From JAOUEA01 sp963810945 (GTDB lineage: Bacteria; Actinomycetota; UBA4738; HRBIN12): a DNA stretch of 64,000 nucleotides. Numbering within the stretch: the stretch's first letter is position 1; each line of letters begins with the position of its first letter. Both the position numbers and the translations under genes were made by a program. Positions 1 to 8,309 of this stretch are shown here, one piece after another. Location: the NCBI GenBank assembly GCA_963810945.1, contig CAWEPI010000004.1:806001-870000 (forward strand), given 5' to 3'. The notes below the pieces were generated by a model. The model ran no database searches. It was not told the DNA's origin and saw nothing but the letters and a program-made list of their open reading frames with translations.

Positions 1-1
1 T

Positions 2-388
2 TGGGGACAGGCGGGAGGTCTCTACGAGGTCGGCGTCGGTGCCGAGCGCGCCGCGACGATGAACCCGTTCCGCACGTTGTTGGAGCGCGGCATCGAGGTA
101 GGGGCGGGATCCGACGCCCCCGTCACGCCCCTCGACCCGCTCCTCGCCGTCGACGCCCTGGAACACCACCACGACCCCGCCCAGCGGCTCTCGCGCTTCG
201 AGGCGATCCGGATGCACACGATCGGGAGCGCGCGCCTCGCACATCTGGAGGAGAAGAAGGGATCGTTGGGGCACGGGATGCACGCCGACTTCGTGGCATA
301 CCCGGCCGACCCGTTCGAAGCGCCCGCGCTCGAGGGGCTCACCCCGATCCTCACGGTCTCGTTGGGACGCGAGGTCTTCGCGGCGTGA
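2..388 (+). CDS. Amidohydrolase family 3 (YtcJ-like), C-terminal part, truncated by window edge
   Basis: The frame is open from the left edge and ends at a TGA at 386-388; about 128 C-terminal residues are present. The stretch GGLYEVGVGAERAATMNP followed by GAGSDAPVTPLDPL is typical of the metal-dependent amidohydrolase family that includes YtcJ and AepA; the Asp in GAGSDAP is the usual late metal ligand. The terminal AIRMHTIGSARLAHLEEKKG and HADFVAY segments match the small composite beta domain that closes these proteins. The substrate cannot be predicted from this piece. A weak hairpin (ggccc/gggcc, 403-418) follows the stop. Confidence 0.8.
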   Translation, partial: WGQAGGLYEVGVGAERAATMNPFRTLLERGIEVGAGSDAPVTPLDPLLAVDALEHHHDPAQRLSRFEAIRMHTIGSARLAHLEEKKGSLGHGMHADFVAYPADPFEAPALEGLTPILTVSLGREVFAA

Positions 389-523
389 GCGTTGGGGGAG
401 GCCCGACTAAGGGCCGAGGAGCCGGGAAGATCGGATTGTCACTCTTTCTCCATCCGTGGACTTGACCCTCCGAGAGGACGCGACGTACCGTGCCGTTGCG
501 TCGCCGCCCCGGCGGAGGCGCAC

Positions 524-593
524 GAGGACCCAAGAAGCCGAGTAGAGAACGCGGCGCCCCGGCGCTGCGGCCCCAAAGGCCTCTTGGGTCCTC
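524..593 (+). other. Long inverted repeat in the 389-723 leader region
   Basis: The 335-bp stretch 389-723 between the amidohydrolase stop and the DUF4193 start holds no convincing gene. It contains two 15-bp arms, 524-538 and 579-593, that are complementary except for one position (core GAGGACCCAAGA). The 40-nt loop carries a second small GC hairpin near 554-566. No T-tract follows, so it does not look like a plain terminator; it could be a structured 5' leader of the downstream genes or a small RNA. This is structure seen in the sequence only; the function is unknown. Confidence 0.45.
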
Positions 594-723
594 ACTCGTT
601 CGCGTGGACGGGAATGCCCGAGCCGCATCGAGCGTTCGTTCCGGCGCCTGGTTGCATCCGCATCCCGTGGCAGTACAATCCGCGCGCAACCGAGGGCGCC
701 CGCGGCCCCCGGAGGTGATCCCC

Positions 724-1101
724 GTGAAGGAAGCTATGAACGACACCGAAGAGCCGCTCGAGGACGACGTCGTCGAGGAGGAAGACGACCTGGAGGACGC
801 CGAGCCCAGCGCGGCGGATCTCGCCGATGCCACCGTGCCGCCCGACCCCGCCGCCGAGGGCGCGGAGGTCGAGTCGATCCAGGAGCTGATCGTCAAGCAG
901 GAGGCCGAGGCCGAAGCCGAGGAGGTCGAGGAGGACGAGGTGGTCGTCCCCCTCACCCGCGAGGAGAAGCTCGCCGAGCCGCTCGAGGCGCGCGTCGTGC
1001 CCATCCAGGCCACCGAGTTCACCTGCAAGCGCTGCTTCCTGGTGAAGCACCGGAGCCAGCTGGCGGACAAGAAGAAGATGCTGTGCCGCGACTGCGCCTG
1101 A
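724..1101 (+). CDS. DUF4193 family zinc-ribbon-like protein
   Basis: A 125-residue acidic protein ending in a conserved block, EFTCKRCFLVKHRSQLA followed by LCRDCA, with the two CxxC pairs that define DUF4193, an actinobacterial family of unknown function. The first two thirds are nearly all Asp/Glu/Ala and probably disordered. The GTG at 724 is chosen because GGAGGTGAT (711-719) sits at good spacing; an in-frame ATG at 736 is the alternative. The stop overlaps the next gene's proposed GTG start (1083), suggesting coupling with lnt-ppm1. The CxxC pairs suggest one bound zinc; the partner is not known. Confidence 0.85.
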   Translation: MKEAMNDTEEPLEDDVVEEEDDLEDAEPSAADLADATVPPDPAAEGAEVESIQELIVKQEAEAEAEEVEEDEVVVPLTREEKLAEPLEARVVPIQATEFTCKRCFLVKHRSQLADKKKMLCRDCA

Positions 1102-3323
1102 GGGCGCCCGCATACCCACTCTCGTTGCTGATCGCGCTGGCGAGCGGGCTCGCCCTCTCCCTGGCGTTCCCTCCCGCCGGGTGGTGGCCGCTCGCCTTCG
1201 TGGGTCTCCTGCCCTTGCTGTGGCTGCTCGACCGCGAGCTGGCCGGCCGCGGGTTCCTGATCGGGCTCGCGTTCGGCCTCGGCTTCTACGGCGCCACGAT
1301 CTACTGGATCTGGCGGTTCGGGTCGATCGCCTGGATCGCCCTCACGCTGGAGATGGCGCTGTGGGCGGGGGCCTTCGGGCTCGTGGCGCCCGTGATCCGC
1401 CGGGCGGGCAGGCCCCTCCTGAACGCGGTGAGCTGGGCCGCCCTGTGGACCGTCCTCGAATGGCTCCGGGGGCTGTGGCCGCTGGGGGGGTTCACCTGGG
1501 GGACGCTCGGCATCAGCCAGGTGAACAACCACGCGACGGTGCGGCTCGCGACCGTCGCGGGCGTCTGGGGCGTCTCCTTCGTCGTCGTGCTCGTGAACGG
1601 CATGATCCTCGCGATCGCGAGGGGAGGGGAGGGGCGGCGCCTCCTCGCCGCCGGCATCGCGGTCTTCGTGGTCGTGGCCCCGATCGTGATCCCGTTCGGC
1701 AGCCCCGACGGGAGGTCCCTCGACGTCGCCACGCTCCAGGTCGATGTGCGGCGGGCAGCCTCGGTGAACCCCGTCAACGAGGACATCGGTGTGGCCCAGC
1801 TCAACATCGCGATGCATGCTCAACTCGCGAGCGACCCCCCCGACCTGGCCGTGTGGGGCGAGGGCGCGCTCGATCCGGCGGCCACGAACGATCCGCGGAC
1901 GATGCGCGCGGTGCGCGACGTGGTGGCCCGGGTGGGCGTCCCCACCTTGATCGGCGCGGTGAACGACGACCCCGACGGCCGTGAGCGCACGTCGGTCTTG
2001 CTCCTGGACGCCGCGGGCGGCCTCGCGGGGCGTTACGACAAGGTGCATCTCGTCCCCTTCGGAGAGTACGTCCCCTTCCGCGACGAGCTCTCCTGGCTGG
2101 ACGCGCTGCAGCAGATCCCCGTCGATCGTGCGCCGGGGGAGCAGGTCCACACGCTCAGCACGGCGGGCCTGCCGGCCTTCGGCACCCCGATCTGTTTCGA
2201 GAACAGCTTCCCGGAGATCCCCCGCGCGTTCGTCCGGGACGGCGCCGGGTTCCTCGTGGTCACCGTGAACAACGCCTCCTACGGGTTCACCGCTGCGAGC
2301 GCCCAGCACGAGCAGATGAGCCAGATGCGCGCGATCGAGACCGGCCGATGGGTGGTCAACGCGGCCGTCTCCGGCATCAGCGCGTTCATCGATCCCTCGG
2401 GCGCCGTGGTGGATCGGGAGGGCCTCTTCCGGACGGCTATCCTGAGACACACCATCCGGTCCTCCGACGAACGCACGTGGTACGTCCGGCTGGGGGATTG
2501 GCTCCCCTGGCTCGCCCTGGCCTTCCTCGTCGTGGTGGTGGTCCTGCCACGGCGCCGGACGAAGGCCCGTGCCGCGCCCGAACCCCTCGCGGACGGGTAC
2601 CGAACGCTCGTGATCCTGCCGACCTTCGACGAGGCCGCGACGATCGACCGGGTCCTCGACGGCGTGCGCGCGACGCCGGGGGACATCAGCATGCTGGTGG
2701 TGGACGACTCGTCGCCGGACGGGACCGGAGACCTCGCGCGCGCCCACGCGGCCGAGGACCCGCGGATCCGGGTCCTGGAGCGGCCCTCGAAGTCCGGCCT
2801 CGCGAGCGCCTACCTCCAGGGGTTCCACACCGGCCTGGAGGAGGGCTTCGACCTCGTCGTGGAGATGGATTCGGACCTCTCCCACGACCCCACCGAGCTC
2901 GAGAGCCTGTTGCGTGCTGCCGCAACCTCGCACGACCTCACGATCGGAAGCCGGTACATCGCCGGCGGCTCGGTGTCCAACTGGAGCCGCGCTCGCGTGG
3001 CGCTCTCGCGCGCTGGGAACACGTACGCGCGGTTCATGTTGGGGGTGCCCGTGAAGGACGCGACCAGCGGGTACCGGGTGTATCGCAGGACGCTCCTGGA
3101 GGCGCTCGTGAGCGAGCCGTTCGCCTCGGACGGCTACGGGTTCCAGATCGAGCTCGTGATGCGGGCCTGGCACCTGGGGTTCGACGTCGGTGAATCGCCG
3201 ATCACGTTCCGCGAGCGTGCGCACGGCCACTCCAAGATCTCCCGGCGCATCGTGGTGGAGGCGCTGTGGCTCGTCACGAAGTGGGGCGTCCGGCTGCGGC
3301 TGCGGGTCGACCCCGCTCGGTGA
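1083..3323 (+). CDS. ppm1: Apolipoprotein N-acyltransferase fused to polyprenol-phosphate mannosyltransferase (Lnt-Ppm1)
   Basis: A 746-residue two-domain protein. Residues 1-500 are Lnt-like: about six N-terminal membrane segments, then a nitrilase-fold domain with the Glu-Lys-Cys triad visible as WGEGAL (E260), GRYDKVHLVPFGEY (K320) and PICFENSFPE (C371), and a last membrane helix near 483-500. Residues 507-746 are a family 2 glycosyltransferase with ILPTFDEAAT, VVDDSSPDGT and the EMDSDLSHDP metal site (DSD 596-598), as in dolichol-phosphate mannose synthases. In mycobacteria the same fusion (Rv2051c) supplies polyprenol-P-mannose for lipoglycans and N-acylates lipoproteins. The GTG start overlaps DUF4193 by 19 nt and is uncertain; TTG at 1124 is possible. 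Confidence 0.93.
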   Translation: MPRLRLRAPAYPLSLLIALASGLALSLAFPPAGWWPLAFVGLLPLLWLLDRELAGRGFLIGLAFGLGFYGATIYWIWRFGSIAWIALTLEMALWAGAFGLVAPVIRRAGRPLLNAVSWAALWTVLEWLRGLWPLGGFTWGTLGISQVNNHATVRLATVAGVWGVSFVVVLVNGMILAIARGGEGRRLLAAGIAVFVVVAPIVIPFGSPDGRSLDVATLQVDVRRAASVNPVNEDIGVAQLNIAMHAQLASDPPDLAVWGEGALDPAATNDPRTMRAVRDVVARVGVPTLIGAVNDDPDGRERTSVLLLDAAGGLAGRYDKVHLVPFGEYVPFRDELSWLDALQQIPVDRAPGEQVHTLSTAGLPAFGTPICFENSFPEIPRAFVRDGAGFLVVTVNNASYGFTAASAQHEQMSQMRAIETGRWVVNAAVSGISAFIDPSGAVVDREGLFRTAILRHTIRSSDERTWYVRLGDWLPWLALAFLVVVVVLPRRRTKARAAPEPLADGYRTLVILPTFDEAATIDRVLDGVRATPGDISMLVVDDSSPDGTGDLARAHAAEDPRIRVLERPSKSGLASAYLQGFHTGLEEGFDLVVEMDSDLSHDPTELESLLRAAATSHDLTIGSRYIAGGSVSNWSRARVALSRAGNTYARFMLGVPVKDATSGYRVYRRTLLEALVSEPFASDGYGFQIELVMRAWHLGFDVGESPITFRERAHGHSKISRRIVVEALWLVTKWGVRLRLRVDPAR

Positions 3324-3464
3324 GGCCATCCCCCATAACGCACATTATGTAACCTTCACGCCGACGACCACCTCCCCTGCTCCCGGCCCTGCCATTTCCG
3401 TACGCCGTGGGTAGCATCGGGGGTGGAAGCAGCGCACACGCCCCAGCGAACACGGAGGCCACGG

Positions 3465-3956
3465 ATGACCGTCAGCGTCGGCGATCGCGCGCCGGAGTTC
3501 GAGCTCCTCGGCAAGCAGTGGGGCGCGGACGCGCCCACCTACAAGCTCTCCGACGCCCTGAAGGCGGGCGGCGTCGTCCTGCAGTTCTTCCCGCTCCCCT
3601 ACACCGGGACCTGCGAGGCGCAGATGTGCGCCGTGCGGGACCACATCGACGACTATCGCGACGCCGGGGTGACCGTCTACGGGGTCACGGGCCACTACCC
3701 CCAGCTCCTGAAGGCATGGGACGACGACTTCCACTTCGAGGCCGAGATCCTCGCCGACTACGACCACGAGGTCTCACGCGCCTACGTCGGCCTCTACGAG
3801 GACCGGCTGCCCGCTGGGCTGCGGCTCACGTCCAAGCGTGCGGTGATCGGGATCTCCCGCGACGGCATCGTGCGCTCGGTCTGGCTCAGCGAGGTGCCGG
3901 GCGTCGGCCCGGATCAGGACGTCGTCGACGCGGCGATCGGTGCGGCTCGAGGGTGA
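3465..3956 (+). CDS. Peroxiredoxin / AhpC-TSA family, BCP-like
   Basis: A 163-residue thioredoxin-fold peroxidase. The peroxidatic motif is FFPLPYTGTC (C50), with a second Cys five residues later in EAQMC (C55), the arrangement of BCP-type (PrxQ) enzymes that form an intramolecular disulfide while reducing peroxides. ATG 3465 follows a GGAGG at 3454-3458 with six bases between. The frame extends upstream, but those residues are low-complexity. It is preceded by a 140-bp gap with no clear promoter and converges on gcvPB with only 15 bp between stops. It is cytosolic; the electron donor cannot be inferred. Confidence 0.88.
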   Translation: MTVSVGDRAPEFELLGKQWGADAPTYKLSDALKAGGVVLQFFPLPYTGTCEAQMCAVRDHIDDYRDAGVTVYGVTGHYPQLLKAWDDDFHFEAEILADYDHEVSRAYVGLYEDRLPAGLRLTSKRAVIGISRDGIVRSVWLSEVPGVGPDQDVVDAAIGAARG

Positions 3957-3971
3957 ACGCCGTCGCCGACG

Positions 3972-5465
3972 TTAGTCGGGCGGGTCGTCCGCACCCCATC
4001 GCAGCTTGAGGTGTCGGGCGGCCCGCGCCTCGTCCAGGCGGCGCACGGGGGTCGTGCGGGGCGCGTCGTGCAGGACCTCCGGCGTGGTGCGCGCCTCCTC
4101 CGCGGCTCGCCGGAGCGCGGCGGCGAGACCGTCGAGGGTCTCCTTCGATTCCGTCTCGGTGGGCTCGACCATCATCGCCTCGTCCACCACCAGCGGGAAG
4201 TAGACCGTGGAGGGGTGGTAGCCGAGATCGATCACGCGCTTGGCGACGTCCATCGCGCGCACGCCGGTCGCCTCCTTCAGAGGGCGTGCCGTCGCCACGA
4301 ACTCGTGCATCGGTTGCTCGTCCGGGAAGGCCAGCGGGAAGTCGTCCGCGATCAGGGCCGCGAGGTAGTTGGCGTTCAGCGCCGCGAGCTCGCTCACCTC
4401 TCGCAGGCCGTCCGCCCCGTGGAGGAAGACGTAGGCGTACGCGCGCACGAGCACGCCGAAGTTCCCGTTGTAGCCGTGCAGGCGTCCGATCGACTTCGGT
4501 CGATCCGTATCCCAGGCGAGCGTGCCATCGTCGCTCCGCGCCAGGATCGGCGCCGGCAGGAACGCGGCGAGGTGCTCCTTCACCCCCACCGGCCCGGCCC
4601 CCGGTCCCCCGCCTCCGTGCGGCGTCGCGAAGGTCTTGTGCGTGTTGATGTGCACGATGTCGAACCCCATGTCGCCCGGCCGGCAGCGTCCGAGGATCGC
4701 GTTCAGGTTCGCGCCGTCGTAGTACACGAGGCCCCCCACGCCATGGATCACCTCGGCGATCGCCTCGATGTCTTCCTCGAAGAGCCCGAGGGTGTTGGGG
4801 TTGGTGAGCATGAGGCCCGCGACCTGCTCGTCCACGAGCCCCTTCAGCGCCTCCACGTCCACCATGCCCCGGGCATCGTTGGGCACCGGCACGGCGTCGA
4901 AGCCGGCGAGACGGACGCTGGCGGGGTTCGTCCCGTGCGCCGCGTCCGGGATGATCACCTTCGTGCGCGGGTTCCCGCGGTCCTGGTGGTACGCGCGCAT
5001 GATGAGCAGGCCGGTCATCTCGCCGCACGCACCGGCGGGCGGCTGCAACGTCGCGCGCGCCATCCCGGTGATCTCGCAGAGCGCCTCCTCGAGGCGCCAG
5101 AGCATCTCGAGGGACCCCTGCACCGTGGCGTCGGGTTGGAGGGGGTGCGTGCGTTGGAACCCGGGCAGCGCCGCGACGGTCTCGGCCATCTTGGGGTTGT
5201 ACTTCATCGTGCACGACCCCAGCGGATACGCCCCGGTGTCGGTCCCGTAGTTCATCTGCGAGAGCCGGGTGTAGTGGCGCACGAGGTCGAACTCGGAGAC
5301 CTCGGGCAGCGCGGGCGCCTCCGCCCGGGCGAACGCCGCGGGCACCGTCACCTCGGGCACATCGAGGGGGCCGAAGCTGAACGCCCGGCGGCCGGGCACC
5401 GAGCGGTCGATCAGCGGGCCGCCGCCGGTGGGTCCTTGCGTGCGGACGGGGGCGCCACGGCTCAC
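3972..5465 (-). CDS. gcvPB: Glycine dehydrogenase (decarboxylating) subunit 2
   Basis: A 497-residue PLP-binding half of the P-protein of the glycine cleavage system; with GcvPA it decarboxylates glycine and passes the aminomethyl group to lipoyl-GcvH. The PLP lysine lies in INTHKTFATPHGGGGPG, and YPLGSCTMKYNPK and LQPPAGACGE are diagnostic. The GTG at 5465 overlaps the gcvPA stop as GTGA and gives the expected length; the open frame upstream is out-of-frame gcvPA. A split P-protein is usual in Firmicutes and some deep actinobacteria, while mycobacteria have one long GcvP. Confidence 0.96.
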   Translation of the reverse strand: MSRGAPVRTQGPTGGGPLIDRSVPGRRAFSFGPLDVPEVTVPAAFARAEAPALPEVSEFDLVRHYTRLSQMNYGTDTGAYPLGSCTMKYNPKMAETVAALPGFQRTHPLQPDATVQGSLEMLWRLEEALCEITGMARATLQPPAGACGEMTGLLIMRAYHQDRGNPRTKVIIPDAAHGTNPASVRLAGFDAVPVPNDARGMVDVEALKGLVDEQVAGLMLTNPNTLGLFEEDIEAIAEVIHGVGGLVYYDGANLNAILGRCRPGDMGFDIVHINTHKTFATPHGGGGPGAGPVGVKEHLAAFLPAPILARSDDGTLAWDTDRPKSIGRLHGYNGNFGVLVRAYAYVFLHGADGLREVSELAALNANYLAALIADDFPLAFPDEQPMHEFVATARPLKEATGVRAMDVAKRVIDLGYHPSTVYFPLVVDEAMMVEPTETESKETLDGLAAALRRAAEEARTTPEVLHDAPRTTPVRRLDEARAARHLKLRWGADDPPD

Positions 5466-6769
5466 GGGTGCAGCACCTCCCCCATCGCCGCGGCCAGGCC
5501 GTCGATCTCCTCCTTCGAGCGCTTCTCCGTCACGGCCACCAGCAGCACGTCGTCGCCCGCCGGTGCGAAGGGCACGCCGGCGAGGTAGCCCCGATCCAGC
5601 AGGGCGTCGCGCACCTCCGCGGCGGGGCGCGGCAGGCGCAGCGCGAACTCCTTGAAGAACGCGGCGTCGGGGTGCAGCAGCGAGACACCCGGCAGCGCGG
5701 TGAGACGCTCCGCCGCGTAGGCGGCCCGGGAGGCGCACTGCACCCCCAGCTGGCGCAGCCCTTCGGGCCCGAGCCACCCGAGGTAGACGGTGGCCGCGAT
5801 CGCCATCAGCGTCTGGTTCGTGCAGATGTTCGAGTTGGCCTTCTCCCGCCGGATGTGCTGCTCACGGGCCTGCAGCGTGAGCACGTATCCGGGGCTGCCG
5901 TCGACGTCGACCGTCTCGCCGACGATCCGACCGGGCATCTTGCGCACATCCGCCATCCGCGCCGCGATCACGCCGAGGTAAGGACCACCGTAGTTGAGGT
6001 GGTTCCCGAGGGATTGGCCCTCGGCCACCGCGATGTCGGCGCCCAGCTCGCCGGGGGGCGCGAGCACGCCGAGGGAGAGCGGATCGAAGACCTGCACGGC
6101 TCTGGCCCCACCGCTCTGCGCCGCCCGGAAGATCTCGGCGGCGGGTGCGAGCTCACCGAACACGTCGGGGTGCTGGACCACGACCGCCGCCACGTCCTCG
6201 TCCACCTGCGGCATGCCATCGAAGCGCTCGGGCTCGTACCCCGCTCCCCTGCCGAACGTGACGAGCGCCTCGACGTAACGCGGGTCCAACGCGCTCGAGA
6301 CGAGCACGCGCCGGCGCGCGGGCGCGAACGTCATGTGCACGGCCTCGACCAGCGCCGTCGGACCGTCGTAGAGCGACGCGTTGGAGACCTCGAGGCCCGT
6401 GAGCTCGCAGATCATCGACTGGAACTCGAAGAGGACCTGGAGCACGCCCTGGGACAGCTCGGGCTGGTACGGCGTGTACGAGGTGTAGAACTCCGAGCGG
6501 CCCGCCAGCGCCCACACGACCGAGGGGATGTAGTGGTCGTAGGCACCCCCACCGGCGAAGCAGGTGAGCGCATCGAGGCTCCGGTTGCGGGCGGCGAGGT
6601 CCCGCATGTCCGCGATCAGCTCCATCTCGGAGATGCCGGCCCGCATCCTGAGCGACCCGTCGATCCGCACGTCCTCGGGGATCTGGTCGAAGAGCTCGTC
6701 CAGCGAGGAGCGGCCTATCGTCGCGAGCATCTCGCGGATCTCGTCCTCGGTGTGCGGCGCGAAGGTCAC
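5462..6769 (-). CDS. gcvPA: Glycine dehydrogenase (decarboxylating) subunit 1
   Basis: A 435-residue alpha subunit of the two-component P-protein. It shows the family N-terminus (HTEDEIREMLATIG), CFAGGGAYDHYIP, YTPYQPELSQGVLQ and FEFQSMICELTGL, all typical of GcvPA. It lacks the PLP lysine, which is on GcvPB. Start GTG at 6769. It is translationally coupled to gcvPB by a GTGA overlap and lies 40 bp after the small protein at 6810-7178. gcvH lies 5.4 kb upstream in the same orientation; no T-protein gene (gcvT) is in the window. Confidence 0.96.
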   Translation of the reverse strand: MTFAPHTEDEIREMLATIGRSSLDELFDQIPEDVRIDGSLRMRAGISEMELIADMRDLAARNRSLDALTCFAGGGAYDHYIPSVVWALAGRSEFYTSYTPYQPELSQGVLQVLFEFQSMICELTGLEVSNASLYDGPTALVEAVHMTFAPARRRVLVSSALDPRYVEALVTFGRGAGYEPERFDGMPQVDEDVAAVVVQHPDVFGELAPAAEIFRAAQSGGARAVQVFDPLSLGVLAPPGELGADIAVAEGQSLGNHLNYGGPYLGVIAARMADVRKMPGRIVGETVDVDGSPGYVLTLQAREQHIRREKANSNICTNQTLMAIAATVYLGWLGPEGLRQLGVQCASRAAYAAERLTALPGVSLLHPDAAFFKEFALRLPRPAAEVRDALLDRGYLAGVPFAPAGDDVLLVAVTEKRSKEEIDGLAAAMGEVLHP

Positions 6770-6809
6770 GTGCGCCAGTGTACGAACGCGGGGACCCGTT
6801 GCCAGCCGC

Positions 6810-7178
6810 TCAGCCGGAGACGTCCTCGAGTCCGTACTTCGAGACCAGCGAGAGGTAGTCGCGCTGGTAGAAGATCTTGCACCGGATCTCCGGATAGCGC
6901 TCCCGCAGCCGTCGGACCTTCCGGTTCTTCTTGGTCACGAGCTTCTGGTTCAGCGTGGTGATCTCGATGTAGAGGTCGAACTCGGGGAGGTAGAAGTCCG
7001 GCGTGAAGCGCTGGGTCACGCGCCCTTCGCGGTCCCACTCGATATCGAAGGAGCGGGGCTCGTACTCCCAGGCGATCGCGTAGAAGTCCAGCAGCTGCGC
7101 GAACTGGCGCTCCGAGGCATGGGCGAAACGGACGGTGTCGCTCTGGCTGGGCTGGGGCGGCGACGGCTGCGCGCTCAC
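6810..7178 (-). CDS. Small conserved protein with PD-(D/E)xK-nuclease-like pattern
   Basis: A 122-residue soluble protein. After a Pro/Ser-rich start it has a helix containing SERQFAQLLDFY, a strand with WEYEPRSF, then FTPDFYLPEFDLYIEITT and a Lys/Arg-rich helix (KKNRKVRRLRERYP). The order Glu helix, PD at 60-61, then E-I-T at 72-74 resembles the PD-(D/E)xK fold of restriction-type and Vsr-type nucleases, but the catalytic Lys is replaced by Thr. GTG start at 7178 overlaps the MerR stop (GTGA). A 40-bp gap leads to gcvPA. The nuclease relationship is inference from motif spacing, not from alignment. Confidence 0.7.
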   Translation of the reverse strand: MSAQPSPPQPSQSDTVRFAHASERQFAQLLDFYAIAWEYEPRSFDIEWDREGRVTQRFTPDFYLPEFDLYIEITTLNQKLVTKKNRKVRRLRERYPEIRCKIFYQRDYLSLVSKYGLEDVSG

Positions 7179-7621
7179 GAGCCTCCGGAAGCGGCCCTGC
7201 GGGTCTTGGGCGCAGCGGCGGCGTCGAGGTCCTCCTGGAGGTCGCTCCAGACCGCGTCGAGCGAGATCGCGAAGACGCCCTGGCCGTTCTTCAGGAGGTC
7301 GACCACGGCCTCGGGCGAGTGCGCCTCGTACACGCCCACGCCGTCGGACATGAGGGTGACCCCGTGGGGCCGCTTCTTCATGGTGTGCAGGTGCTCCACC
7401 GCCTTGCGCACGCGCTGGAGCGAGACGCCGGTGTCGAGCAGCCGCTTGATCACCTTGAGCGTGGCGAGGTCCTGGAACGAGTACAGCCGCTGGCTGCCCG
7501 AGCCGTGCGCGTCCTTGATGGACGGGGTGACCAATCCGGTGCGCGTCCAGTAGTCCAATTGCCGGTAGGTGACCCCGGCGATCCGGACCGCTTCGGGCGC
7601 ACGGAACCCCTGTTCGCTCAT
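7175..7621 (-). CDS. MerR family transcriptional regulator (Rv1830-like)
   Basis: A 148-residue regulator with an N-terminal winged helix-turn-helix of MerR type (PEAVRIAGVTYRQLDYWTRTGLV, then a QRLYSFQDLATLKVIKRLLD wing and dimer helix) and a short C-terminal region (DGVGVYEAHSPEAVVDLL) without Cys ligands, so not a metal sensor. It corresponds by neighbourhood to Rv1830 of M. tuberculosis, between gcv genes and a DUF151 gene. ATG at 7621 begins the conserved MSEQGFRAPEAV; longer in-frame starts give only unstructured residues. The upstream side is divergent from the SCP gene, leaving about 160 bp for promoters on both strands. Confidence 0.88.
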   Translation of the reverse strand: MSEQGFRAPEAVRIAGVTYRQLDYWTRTGLVTPSIKDAHGSGSQRLYSFQDLATLKVIKRLLDTGVSLQRVRKAVEHLHTMKKRPHGVTLMSDGVGVYEAHSPEAVVDLLKNGQGVFAISLDAVWSDLQEDLDAAAAPKTRRAASGGS

Positions 7622-7779
7622 CACAACCCCGTAATCACGTCGATGTGTTTCGGCAGCGTAGGGCAGGTGTGCATGCGTGTCAACGCTCCGCGGGGGGCGC
7701 CGCATCGGAGGGCGCGCTCAAGTCCAACGTAGGACGGGTCGAAACCCCCATGGTCACGACGGACTAGGGAGTCGCACCC

Positions 7780-8283
7780 ATGACGCGTACGAAGAGCCTC
7801 ACGATCGCCCTCGTCGTCGTCGTGGCCGGCGTCCTCTGCGGGGTCGTGCCGGCCGCGGCCCGGGTGGGCGCCCAGGGGGGCGCGCACCACCGTCACGCGG
7901 TCGCGGTCCATCGGCACACGCCCAACTACGCATGGCGCCTGTTCAAGGCGACGAACGCGAGCCGGTTCCGGTTCGGCCTCCCCCGCCTGGCCCTCGACCG
8001 CGATGCCTCCACGCTCGCCCAACGGCACAGCCGGGCGATGGCGCGGGCCCACCGCCTCTTCCACTCGTCCGACCCCGGCCGCTACCTGCGGGGCGTCGGC
8101 CGCTGGTCGAACTGGGGCGAGAACATCGGCTGGACCTCGGCGAGCGTCGACGACCTCCAGAAGGCCTTCATGAACAGCTCGGTCCACCGGGGCCACATCC
8201 TGTCGCGCAGCTTCCGTCACGTGGCGGTCGGTGCGGTGCTCTCCGGGCACAAGATCTGGGTGACGCTGTTCTTCTACGGCTGA
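7780..8283 (+). CDS. Secreted CAP/SCP-domain protein
   Basis: A 167-residue protein with a clear Sec signal (basic MTRTKSL, hydrophobic 8-24, cleavage near AAA-R) followed by a CAP (SCP/PR1) domain: LFKATNASRFRFGLPRL, LAQRHSRAMARAHRLFH, WSNWGENIGW and VHRGHILSRSFRHVAVG. The GENIGW and HRGHIL blocks are the hallmark motifs, with His and Glu positions of the CAP cavity retained. It is exported; the ligand is unknown. It is the only plus-strand gene between 4 and 33 kb and is divergent from the MerR gene; the stop is 27 bp from the convergent DUF151 stop. Confidence 0.88.
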   Translation: MTRTKSLTIALVVVVAGVLCGVVPAAARVGAQGGAHHRHAVAVHRHTPNYAWRLFKATNASRFRFGLPRLALDRDASTLAQRHSRAMARAHRLFHSSDPGRYLRGVGRWSNWGENIGWTSASVDDLQKAFMNSSVHRGHILSRSFRHVAVGAVLSGHKIWVTLFFYG

Positions 8284-8309
8284 TCCGTCCGGCCGCGTCG
8301 CGGCCGCTC

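Noticed and set aside
351..3329. 992-codon open frame antisense to the lnt-ppm1 fusion
   Set aside because: The translation is rich in Arg, His, Pro and Gly with no domain; it is the usual GC-rich shadow of a real gene with clear catalytic motifs on the other strand.
3340..3360. AT-rich palindrome CATAA-cgcaca-TTATG as terminator after lnt-ppm1
   Set aside because: The stem is only five weak base pairs and lacks a T-tract.
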